The notes under the pieces: model-generated | Databases searched by the model: none | The model's input: only the letters and a program-made list of their open reading frames with translations | Told to the model about the DNA's origin: nothing | Shown: positions 1-5,591 of the stretch, one piece after another | Numbering within the stretch: the first letter of the stretch is position 1 | Layout: the number at the start of each line of letters is the position of its first letter | Position numbers and translations under genes: made by a program | Assembly (NCBI GenBank): GCA_002480735.1 | Contig: DLCS01000082.1 | Location: forward strand, 1 to 15,963 | Length of the DNA stretch: 15,963 bases | Direction: 5' to 3' | DNA from: Bacillaceae bacterium UBA7792 | GTDB taxonomy: Bacteria; Bacillota; Bacilli; Bacillales; Cytobacillaceae

Positions 1-33
1 ACAGCAGCTAGCATTTTAAGAGAAATGGTTTAA
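1..33 (+). CDS. 3' end of an unidentified upstream gene (partial)
   Basis: The window opens in a frame that reads ten sense codons (TAASILREMV) and then TAA at 31-33. The stop overlaps the first base of a GAGGAGGAG ribosome binding site region serving the next gene, an arrangement typical of tightly packed Bacillus genes on one strand. Too little is visible to name a product, and an intergenic origin of these 33 bases cannot be excluded. Confidence 0.35.
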   Translation, partial: TAASILREMV

Positions 34-47
34 TGAGGAGGAGAAAA

Positions 48-488
48 ATGGCACAGATCATGAACGTGAAGGTGAATGGAACCGGGACAGTGATGCGTTT
101 GGATGCCGTTGCTGGTAAACATAAAATTGCCGTGGATGAGCCTGTAACAATGGGTGGAAAGGATTCAGCAGCAGACCCCCTATCAACCTTTTTGGCTTCC
201 CTTCTTGCATGTGAAAATGTGATGGCTCAAATCATTGCAAAGGAAATGGAGTTCGACCTTCAAGGAATATCCTTTGAAACAGAAGGTACGATTGATATTA
301 GCGGACTTATGGGGAATCTTGAAGTAGATCCGAAGTTTCAGGAGGTTACAGTTAAAGCGTTTGTGAAGACAACTGAAACCCAAGAAAGAATTGATGAAAT
401 GAAAAATGCGGTCGATTTACGCTGTCCGATTTTTAGAACAATAAAAGATGCTGGAATCCCAATTACCAATGACTGGGTGAAAGCATAA
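48..488 (+). CDS. OsmC/Ohr-family peroxiredoxin-like protein
   Basis: This is a 146-residue soluble protein of the OsmC superfamily, whose members reduce organic hydroperoxides or detoxify reactive electrophiles with a Cys pair. The two expected cysteines are visible: C55 in the helix SLLACENVMA and C126 in DLRCPIFRTI. The PLSTFLASLLAC helix is the typical N-terminal core of the family, and the length fits. I chose ATG 48 because GAGGAGGAG lies just upstream at 35-43; the in-frame ATG at 33 lies inside that site and overlaps the preceding stop. The gene probably ends a small transcription unit, since a strong terminator follows at once. Whether it is a true hydroperoxidase or a YhfA-like OsmC subfamily member cannot be settled here. 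Confidence 0.88.
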   Translation: MAQIMNVKVNGTGTVMRLDAVAGKHKIAVDEPVTMGGKDSAADPLSTFLASLLACENVMAQIIAKEMEFDLQGISFETEGTIDISGLMGNLEVDPKFQEVTVKAFVKTTETQERIDEMKNAVDLRCPIFRTIKDAGIPITNDWVKA

Positions 489-493
489 TGATA

Positions 494-529
494 AAGCTCC
501 TAAATCATAATGATTTGGGGGCTTTTTTT
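494..529 (+). terminator. Rho-independent terminator after the OsmC gene
   Basis: A 14-bp stem (494-507 with 511-524, including two G-T wobbles) closes a 3-nt loop and runs into a T tract ending at 529. It starts five bases after the OsmC stop codon. Confidence 0.9.
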
Positions 530-565
530 ATAATAGGAAGTTAGAAATTTGAAGATTGGTGACTG

Positions 566-700
566 TTCGATCCATTGTGTGAGAGCGAGTGGGGCCCAAT
601 AGAGGTTATTGGGGCACGAACAGAAGGGAAGTTCAAGGTGAGTTGTACCCAATAAGGGTTATTGAAGTACGAAATAAATCACAATGGGTTATATCCAATA
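566..700. repeat. Imperfect tandem-type repeat pair in the spacer before the ABC operon
   Basis: Two 26-nt units at 595-620 and 648-673 begin CCCAATA, contain GGTTATTG and end ACGAA. They match at 21 of 26 positions, and their starts are 53 nt apart. Each unit is itself a weak dyad (CCCAATA against TATTG). CCATTGTG at 572-579 and its reverse complement CACAATGG at 680-687 flank the pair, and a degenerate CCAATA core recurs at 695-700. No ORF of convincing quality lies here. It may be a degenerate intergenic repeat family, but copies elsewhere in the genome cannot be seen. Confidence 0.55.
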
Positions 701-709
701 ATTTTAAAA

Positions 710-741
710 TGACAAATGTCACCTCATAATTATGACATAAT
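710..741 (+). promoter_or_regulatory. Candidate operator for the downstream response regulator
   Basis: A dyad TGACA-AA-TGTCA sits at 710-721. A second near-palindrome, TTATGACATAAT, sits at 730-741 and contains the same TGACA core. Their centres are about 20 bp apart, roughly two helical turns, and lie about 45 and 66 bp upstream of the inferred transcription start. That is the usual placement for an activator of the NarL/LuxR class. The binding protein is inferred to be the regulator encoded at 3588-4190; nothing in the sequence proves it. Confidence 0.5.
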
Positions 742-745
742 CCAC

Positions 746-774
746 TAATCCAGTATTTCCCTCCTGGCTATAAT
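746..774 (+). promoter_or_regulatory. Sigma-A-type promoter of the ABC/two-component operon
   Basis: A perfect -10 hexamer TATAAT lies at 769-774. With a 17-nt spacer the -35 position is TAATCC, a poor match to TTGACA. A good -10 with a weak -35 directly downstream of a dyad operator suggests activator dependence. Transcription would begin near 781, giving a short leader before ATG 803. Confidence 0.55.
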
Positions 775-802
775 GAAATTAGAAATCACGGAGGTGGAGG
801 AA

Positions 803-1702
803 ATGGAGCAGATTATTTCATTGCAAAATATTGCTAAGAAATTTAAAGATAAAAAAGCAGTTGATGATATATCTTTTTCAATCAAAAAGGGAGAGATTGT
901 CGCTATTCTCGGGCCGAATGGAGCAGGTAAGTCGACCACAATGCTTATGATGCTTGGGTTATTAGAACCAACAAGCGGCAGCATTAACATATTTAATCGG
1001 AACCCGAAGGAAAAACAGGTTCGTGAGCGCATTGGAGCGATGCTTCAGGAGGTCAGTGTCATTGATGCCCTGAAAGTGAAAGAGGTCATCCAGTTATTCA
1101 GAAGCTATTATCCAAATCCGATGGAATTTGCAGAGCTTGTTACCCTTACTGGCCTAAATGATGAGGATTTAAAGAGAAAAGCTGATAAGCTCTCAGGTGG
1201 GCAAAAAAGAAGATTAGGTTTCGCATTGGCTCTAGCAGGCAACCCTGATGTGCTGTTTTTTGATGAGCCGACCGTGGGGATGGACATTTCCTCAAGAAAA
1301 AGATTCTGGGACACGATTCAAGCACTGAAGGAAAGAGGAAAAACGATTATCTTTTCCACTCACTATCTGCAGGAGGCGGATGATATAGCGGAAAGAATTC
1401 TCCTCTTTAATGAAGGGGTCATAGTGGCAGACGGAACACCGAAGGAAATTAAGAAGCAGCTTTCCAAGCAATCCGTTTCATTTATCGACCCAGGGAATCT
1501 TTCCCTTGAAGAGCTTCAGAGCCTGCCAATCGTTAGAGACGTATACAGGAAAAATAATCGTGTCTATGTCGTAACAGAGCAAACAGATGATGTATTAGAA
1601 TATTTATTTTCGACAAAAGAAAAGGTCCAAGGAATTCAAATAGAGCAGGGACGTTTAGACGAAGCTTTTGCAGAGCTTACTGAAAATAAGGAGGCTATCT
1701 AA
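803..1702 (+). CDS. ABC transporter ATP-binding protein (drug/antibiotic export type)
   Basis: This 299-aa ATPase powers the permease encoded next. Walker A GPNGAGKST is at 37-45 (K43), the Q-loop is Q82, the signature LSGGQ is at 130-134, Walker B is VLFFDEPT at 150-157 (E155), and the switch His is H187. The roughly 80 residues after the nucleotide-binding domain form the C-terminal extension common in CcmA/DrrA-type exporters. GGAGGTGGAGG at 790-800 selects ATG 803; the in-frame ATG at 773 overlaps the -10 hexamer and lacks a binding site. It is the first gene of a four-gene operon, stopping one base before the permease start. The gene order matches yvfR-yvfS-yvfT-yvfU of B. subtilis as I recall it. 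The substrate is unknown; resistance to a membrane-active antibiotic is a reasonable guess. Confidence 0.93.
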   Translation: MEQIISLQNIAKKFKDKKAVDDISFSIKKGEIVAILGPNGAGKSTTMLMMLGLLEPTSGSINIFNRNPKEKQVRERIGAMLQEVSVIDALKVKEVIQLFRSYYPNPMEFAELVTLTGLNDEDLKRKADKLSGGQKRRLGFALALAGNPDVLFFDEPTVGMDISSRKRFWDTIQALKERGKTIIFSTHYLQEADDIAERILLFNEGVIVADGTPKEIKKQLSKQSVSFIDPGNLSLEELQSLPIVRDVYRKNNRVYVVTEQTDDVLEYLFSTKEKVQGIQIEQGRLDEAFAELTENKEAI

Positions 1703-1703
1703 A

Positions 1704-2444
1704 ATGAAAACAATCCTCACACAATGTAAATATGAGATCATACGCATCATGCGAAATCCCTATTATGTATTTTGGTCATTGTTTATGCCGATCGTGTTTT
1801 ACGTCGTTTTTACAAAAATATTCAATTCGAACATTGAAAATCAACAGGAATGGCAGGCACATTACCTCATGTCAATGACGACCTTCAGTGTAATGGGTTC
1901 AGCGATTATGACCCTTGGAATCCGTCTTGTTGAAGAAAGAACAAAGGGCTGGTCGATGTTCATGCGTATCACTCCTTTATCCGATAGTGCCTACTTTTTT
2001 GCCAAAATGGTTGGTCAAACCGTGATTCATGTTCTATCGATTGCCGTCATCTTTACCGCGGGCGCTCTCATAAATGGAATTTCTCTATCCGCATTTGAAT
2101 GGCTGATGAGCGGCCTATGGATCTTGGTGGCATCTGCCCCATTTTTAGCCATAGGGGTAGTGATTGGAACAATGAAACGGGTGGATACAGCATCAGGTAT
2201 CAGTAATCTCATTTATATGCTTTTAGCGATTTCGGGTGGAATGTGGATGCCGATGGAAATCATGCCAAAGGTGATTCAAAATATTGGCCAGTGGTTACCA
2301 TCTTACAATTTCGGCAATGGAGCATGGCAAATTATTCGCGGGAATGCTCCTGAGTGGTCAAATATTTTCATATTATTCGGATACCTCGTCGTTTTCGTGA
2401 TATTATCAAGCTATATAAGGAGAAAACAGGAAGCGGCGGTGTAG
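1704..2444 (+). CDS. ABC-2 type transporter permease
   Basis: This is a 246-aa integral membrane protein with about six hydrophobic segments (near residues 20-40, 55-75, 105-130, 140-165, 175-195 and 225-242) and a basic C-terminus (SSYIRRKQ). The layout is that of an ABC-2 half transporter, which would work as a dimer with two copies of the upstream ATPase. ATG 1704 is chosen because AAGGAGG at 1688-1694 lies ten bases before it. A 12-residue longer reading frame is open but would overlap the ATPase gene and has no binding site. The conserved polar stretch between segments 2 and 3 (RLVEERTKGW) is typical of exporter permeases, where it contacts the ATPase. Substrate unknown. Confidence 0.9.
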   Translation: MKTILTQCKYEIIRIMRNPYYVFWSLFMPIVFYVVFTKIFNSNIENQQEWQAHYLMSMTTFSVMGSAIMTLGIRLVEERTKGWSMFMRITPLSDSAYFFAKMVGQTVIHVLSIAVIFTAGALINGISLSAFEWLMSGLWILVASAPFLAIGVVIGTMKRVDTASGISNLIYMLLAISGGMWMPMEIMPKVIQNIGQWLPSYNFGNGAWQIIRGNAPEWSNIFILFGYLVVFVILSSYIRRKQEAAV

Positions 2445-2448
2445 AATT

Positions 2449-3591
2449 TTGGCAGCAGATCGAAAAAGGTTTGAAATCTTTCCAAGACGGTATGGATTCT
2501 TTCCCTATATATTCTTAGTCTATTTATTCATGCCGGCGTATTATATGAGCTTTGCGGAGGGTTGGAAAAAGGGGGTGGGCATTTGCCTGCTTCTCATATT
2601 TCTCATTACGTACCGTCAGCTTTATACCATTCTTGAAAGTAAGCGTCACTATACCTTTTGGTTGGCGGTACAGGTGGGCATTATTCTTATTCTTTCGATT
2701 TTCTACAACATGAACAACCTATTTCTCGGATTTTTTTCTGCTCATTTTATCGGCTATTACAATGAAAAGAAAAAATTCCTAACGGCTTTAACCATATTTG
2801 GGATTGTGATTGTTTTGCCACTTGCGCACTATATCATGAATAATAATTCCCCAAGCAATATGTTTTATTTGGTTCCCTTTATTATTATCATGCTTATCAC
2901 CCCATTTGGGATTCGCTCTATGAATGGTAGGATGGAGCTTGAAATGAAACTGGATCAAGCAAATGAACAAATCAAAGAGCTGGTGAAGCGTGAGGAGCGG
3001 ATGAGGATTGCCCGTGACCTTCATGATACACTTGGTCACACGCTGTCTCTTCTTACGTTGAAAAGTCAGCTAGTTGCTAAGCTTGCTCTTAAAGATCCAG
3101 AACGAGCCAGCCTTGAAGCTAAGGAAATGGAGAGAACCTCCCGTTCTGCCCTAGCTCAGGTACGAGAGCTTGTTTCTGATATGAGAACAATTACGGTGGC
3201 AGAGGAGCTAGTTGAGGCACAGGCTATTTTGAGAGCAGCTGGAATCTCCTTTCATTTAAGTGGGGACACCGTGCTTAAAGATACTCCGCATCTTACACAA
3301 AATATTTTGAGCATGTGTTTGAAGGAAGCGGTCACCAATGTTGTTAAGCATAGCGGTGCCAATCATTGTTTTGTCACTCTTCGTCAGCTAGAAGGGGAGG
3401 TTACGATGACAATAGAGGATGATGGGAAAGGAATGCCAACCCAAGAATCTCACGGTAATGGGTTGAAGGGGATGGGTGAGCGTCTTGAGTTGATTGATGG
3501 AACACTTCAGCTATCCACGAACAAAGGGACAAAACTAGTCATTTCCGTTCCAATCATTGTAAAAGAAAGAGAGGCTGGAGTCGTATCATGA
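2449..3591 (+). CDS. Sensor histidine kinase, NarL/DesK-type (HisKA_3)
   Basis: This 380-aa membrane kinase has about six N-terminal hydrophobic segments between residues 17 and 155, a short linker, and a HisKA_3 dimerisation helix with RIARDLHDTLGH (phospho-acceptor H192). A C-terminal HATPase domain follows, with an N-box (EAVTNVVKHSG), G1 box (IEDDGKGM) and G2 box (GLKGMGERLE). There is almost no extracytoplasmic domain, so it probably senses the membrane itself or the state of the linked transporter, as described for DesK- and LiaS-like sensors. The start is TTG 2449, four bases after the permease stop, with only a weak GGCGGTG-like binding site; translational coupling to the permease is likely. 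The stop overlaps the next start as ATGA. Comparable to YvfT of B. subtilis by context and architecture. Confidence 0.92.
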   Translation: MAADRKRFEIFPRRYGFFPYIFLVYLFMPAYYMSFAEGWKKGVGICLLLIFLITYRQLYTILESKRHYTFWLAVQVGIILILSIFYNMNNLFLGFFSAHFIGYYNEKKKFLTALTIFGIVIVLPLAHYIMNNNSPSNMFYLVPFIIIMLITPFGIRSMNGRMELEMKLDQANEQIKELVKREERMRIARDLHDTLGHTLSLLTLKSQLVAKLALKDPERASLEAKEMERTSRSALAQVRELVSDMRTITVAEELVEAQAILRAAGISFHLSGDTVLKDTPHLTQNILSMCLKEAVTNVVKHSGANHCFVTLRQLEGEVTMTIEDDGKGMPTQESHGNGLKGMGERLELIDGTLQLSTNKGTKLVISVPIIVKEREAGVVS

Positions 3592-4190
3592 TTCGAGTGA
3601 TTATTGCAGAAGACCAGCGGATGCTAAGGGGCGCTTTGGGTGCCCTACTAAATTTAGAGGATGACATCGAAGTGATCGCAGAGGTAGGGAATGGGGAGGA
3701 GGCCTTCAAGTCTATTCTTAGTCTTCAACCAGACGTATGCTTAATGGATATTGAAATGCCCATCAAAACAGGACTAGATGTAGCGGAAGAGTTAAAGCAG
3801 CTTGGCTCCCCTTGCAAGATTATTATTCTAACAACCTTTGCTAGACCTGGTTATTTCAAGAGGGCGGTAAATGCGGGTGTACACGGGTATTTGTTAAAGG
3901 ATGGACCAAGTGATGAACTGGCTGAAACCATTCGCAAGGTGACACAAGGGAAAAGAGAATACGCACCCGAGTTAGTTTTCGGTAGCCTTCAGGAGGAGAA
4001 CCCCCTTACAGAACGAGAACGTGAGATTATGAAGCTAGTAGCTGAAGGAAAAACAGCAAAGGAAATTTCCGCTGAGCTCTTTTTATCTTCAGGGACAGTT
4101 AGAAACTATATATCGGAAGTAATCAATAAATTGAATGTGAAAAATCGCATTGAAGCAATCTCCATTGCCCAAGAAAAGGGCTGGCTGTAG
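3588..4190 (+). CDS. Response regulator, NarL/LuxR (FixJ) family
   Basis: This 200-aa cytoplasmic transcription factor is the partner of the kinase whose stop codon it overlaps by four bases. The receiver domain (about 1-120) has the acidic pocket E8/D9, phospho-acceptor D54 in CLMDIEMP, T82/T83 and K104 in LLKDG. The C-terminal LuxR helix-turn-helix (about 136-200) reads LTEREREIMKLVAEGKTAKE and continues through FLSSGTVRNYISEVINKL. Dimers of this class bind short inverted repeats, and the TGACA dyads at 710-741 are the obvious candidate target, making the operon autoregulated. Similar in size and order to YvfU. I see no convincing terminator directly after it, so some read-through into the next small gene is possible. 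Confidence 0.93.
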   Translation: MIRVIIAEDQRMLRGALGALLNLEDDIEVIAEVGNGEEAFKSILSLQPDVCLMDIEMPIKTGLDVAEELKQLGSPCKIIILTTFARPGYFKRAVNAGVHGYLLKDGPSDELAETIRKVTQGKREYAPELVFGSLQEENPLTEREREIMKLVAEGKTAKEISAELFLSSGTVRNYISEVINKLNVKNRIEAISIAQEKGWL

Positions 4191-4333
4191 CAACAATGGT
4201 TGAGAAAAGAGCCGTAGTTTTCCCCCCACTTTGATTGTTAAAATCTATCAAATCTCTTTGGAACATTTCATTCATGAGAGAAAAGAAGTATGATAGAGAA
4301 AAGGCATCTAGAATCGTCAAAAGGGGTGGATAT

Positions 4334-4543
4334 ATGAAGACGTATCGAATTTCCTGGTATGCAGTGGTGGAGGATGATAGTGTCTTAGATGGCCGAAGCT
4401 TAATCCACGCACCGACGCAGGAAGAAGCAATTGAGAAATTAGTTATTAAAAAGTCTCATGAATACCGTCTTAAACCCTATATGGTACAAATTCAATCAAT
4501 ATGGGAGATTCCAAGCGGTGAATCCAATGAAAGCAGCTCTTAA
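4334..4543 (+). CDS. Small hypothetical protein (69 aa)
   Basis: I do not recognise this family. The protein starts MKTYRISWYAVVEDDSV and has alternating hydrophobic and polar residues suggestive of beta strands, followed by an EEAIEKLVIKK helix and a Ser/Glu-rich tail. It has no signal peptide, membrane segment or cysteine. ATG 4334 is preferred because AAGGGGTGG at 4321-4329 precedes it; a 33-residue longer open frame has no better binding site. A TATGAT at 4289-4294 could be a -10, though its -35 is poor. The terminator stem runs through the last codons and stop, which supports this being a real gene with a defined 3' end. It lies between the two-component operon and the DnaA-box cluster. 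Confidence 0.65.
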   Translation: MKTYRISWYAVVEDDSVLDGRSLIHAPTQEEAIEKLVIKKSHEYRLKPYMVQIQSIWEIPSGESNESSS

Positions 4544-4560
4544 GGGGGCCGCTTTTTTTT
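4530..4560 (+). terminator. Terminator overlapping the stop codon of the 69-aa gene
   Basis: AAAGC at 4530-4534 pairs with GCTTT at 4551-4555. GCTC at 4536-4539 pairs with the G-rich run at 4546-4549 across an A-C mismatch. Eight T residues follow the GC of the closing stem. The TAA stop (4541-4543) lies in the loop. Confidence 0.8.
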
Positions 4561-4565
4561 ATAAG

Positions 4566-4751
4566 TTATCCTAAAAGATATCCACATAAAAAGTACCTTT
4601 ACAGCAACCATCCACAAAGTTACCCACATTATCCACATTATTATCAGGAATTACTCATAAAAAGTTATCTACAAATGAAAAAGTGGGATGAATTAATATA
4701 TAACAAGGCTTTTATTGTGTTCATCCACAGTATCAACAGGGTTGTGGATAA
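4566..4751. promoter_or_regulatory. Candidate DnaA-box cluster
   Basis: Measured against TTATCCACA, this 186-bp stretch holds perfect boxes at 4629-4637 (plus strand) and 4743-4751 (minus strand, TGTGGATAA). One-mismatch boxes are ATATCCACA 4578-4586, TTACCCACA 4620-4628 (directly abutting the perfect box), TTATCTACA 4665-4673 and TCATCCACA 4721-4729. Two-mismatch boxes are TTATCCTAA 4566-4574 and CCATCCACA 4608-4616. Nearly all are in the same orientation; the perfect minus-strand box at the right edge is opposed. A short AT-rich stretch (4690-4703) lies inside. B. subtilis is known to have DnaA-box clusters away from oriC that titrate DnaA and restrain initiation; this fits that description. 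No dnaA, dnaN or plasmid rep gene is present, so a true origin is unlikely. Confidence 0.72.
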
Positions 4752-4809
4752 GTGGGTTCATTTTTTGTTCAAATTTCTCAAAATAAATATGTAGAAATTG
4801 TGAATTGGA

Positions 4810-4838
4810 TTGTTTCCACTGTTGGAATGGTATATAGT
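4810..4838 (+). promoter_or_regulatory. Candidate sigma-A promoter of the DoxX gene
   Basis: TTGTTT (4810-4815) and TATAGT (4833-4838) are separated by 17 nt. The -10 forms the left arm of a perfect dyad TATAGT-AAA-ACTATA (4833-4847), so a protein bound there would cover the promoter. Transcription would start near 4845 and give an unusually long leader of about 145 nt. Confidence 0.5.
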
Positions 4839-4844
4839 AAAACT

Positions 4845-4936
4845 ATAGAAAGTAAGTGAAAAACTTCACAAGATGTTCACCCAAGTTACTTTCTATTAAC
4901 TATAAGCTGGCCGGCTTATCATACAAACCTTTGTAT
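4845..4936 (+). promoter_or_regulatory. Leader with stacked inverted repeats upstream of the DoxX gene
   Basis: Three dyads follow each other. An 11-bp perfect inverted repeat (ATAGAAAGTAA 4845-4855 with TTACTTTCTAT 4886-4896) encloses a smaller GTGAA-N4-TTCAC repeat (4856-4869). A near-perfect 18-bp palindrome sits at 4902-4919 (ATAAGC, GGCC core, GCTTAT). A perfect ATACAAA-CC-TTTGTAT sits at 4921-4936. They may be RNA hairpins, repressor operators, or both. The GTGAA-AAAC-TTCACAA part matches 12 of 14 defined positions of the Rex consensus. Confidence 0.55.
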
Positions 4937-4957
4937 TCAAAAATTTTTTACATCAAA

Positions 4958-4975
4958 TTGTGAATGATATCACAA
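4958..4975 (+). promoter_or_regulatory. Perfect dyad TTGTGA-N6-TCACAA, Rex- or Crp/Fnr-type site
   Basis: TTGTGAATGATATCACAA ends three bases before the GGAG core of the DoxX ribosome binding site. It matches 13 of 14 defined positions of the Gram-positive Rex operator TTGTGAA-N4-TTCACAA. It also fits the Crp/Fnr-type core TGTGA-N6-TCACA exactly. Its place downstream of the likely promoter favours a repressor roadblock, hence Rex, over an Fnr-type activator. The binding protein is inferred. Confidence 0.55.
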
Positions 4976-4989
4976 AAAAGGAGAGGTTT

Positions 4990-5487
4990 ATGATGAAATG
5001 GTGGAAAACTCCACAAGTATCTGTAGCTTGGACAATTATTAGAATTTGGCTTGGTCTTCAATGGATTGAAGCAGGCTGGGGTAAAATAACAGGTGGTTTT
5101 GATGCTTCAGGATTTCTGAAAGGCGCAATTGCGAGTGCGAGTGGGGATCATCCAGCAGTACAAGGATGGTACGCAGCATTCCTTGAAGGTTTTGCATTAC
5201 CAAATGCTGATTTATTTAGCCATTTGGTTGCCTATGGTGAATTATTAGTGGGACTCGGACTCATTCTTGGTGCAGCAACTATCCCAGCTTTAATTGCAGG
5301 AGCATTTATGAACTTGAACTTCATGTTAGCAGGAACAACTAGCACTAATCCAATTTTATATACAGTTGCAATGGTTCTTTTATTCGCAGGAAGTGGTAGC
5401 TACTACTGGGGTGTCGACCGCTTTGCAGTACCGTTTATTAAAGCAAAATTAAACAAAGATAATAGAGCAGTGGTTAATCAAAATTAA
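4990..5487 (+). CDS. DoxX-family membrane protein
   Basis: This 165-aa integral membrane protein of the DoxX/TQO small-subunit family has the hallmark first helix IIRIWLGLQWIEAGWGKITGG and further hydrophobic segments near residues 75-95, 95-115 and 118-140. The family includes thiosulfate:quinone oxidoreductase subunits and CatD (YfiD) of B. subtilis, linked to quinone/thiol redox stress, but the reaction of this member is unknown. AAGGAGAGG at 4978-4986 selects ATG 4990; ATG 4993 is an alternative, and a GTG start at 4960 lies inside the operator. It is a single-gene unit closed by a strong terminator. The dyad-rich leader with Rex/Fnr-like sites suggests redox or oxygen control. Confidence 0.88.
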   Translation: MMKWWKTPQVSVAWTIIRIWLGLQWIEAGWGKITGGFDASGFLKGAIASASGDHPAVQGWYAAFLEGFALPNADLFSHLVAYGELLVGLGLILGAATIPALIAGAFMNLNFMLAGTTSTNPILYTVAMVLLFAGSGSYYWGVDRFAVPFIKAKLNKDNRAVVNQN

Positions 5488-5498
5488 AGGATGTTTAT

Positions 5499-5539
5499 GA
5501 GGAGGACGAAATCATAGGGTTTCGTCCTCCTCTTTTTTT
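5499..5539 (+). terminator. Strong terminator after the DoxX gene
   Basis: A perfect 13-bp stem (5499-5511 with 5520-5532) with an 8-nt loop is followed by seven T residues. It separates the DoxX unit from the helicase gene. Confidence 0.95.
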
Positions 5540-5591
5540 GGTATCCTTATGATATAAATGGAATGAACTAGCTAAGGAAGGAGCCGTCCAT

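Noticed and set aside
616..634. LexA/DinR box at CGAAC...GTTC in the repeat spacer
   Set aside because: The half-sites are 9 nt apart rather than 4, so they do not form a CGAAC-N4-GTTCG operator.
773..802. Upstream ATG at 773 as start of the ABC ATPase
   Set aside because: It overlaps the TATAAT hexamer, has no binding site, and the added residues are not ABC-like. ATG 803 follows GGAGGTGGAGG.
4902..4919. The near-perfect palindrome as a terminator
   Set aside because: It has a GC-rich stem but is followed by CATACAAACC, with no T tract directly downstream. It would also lie upstream of the gene it would be closing.
4561..4989. A second chromosomal or plasmid replication origin
   Set aside because: The DnaA boxes are real, but there is no dnaA, dnaN, rep or par gene and no iteron array. 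The flanking genes are ordinary chromosomal ones. A DnaA-binding cluster is the more economical reading.
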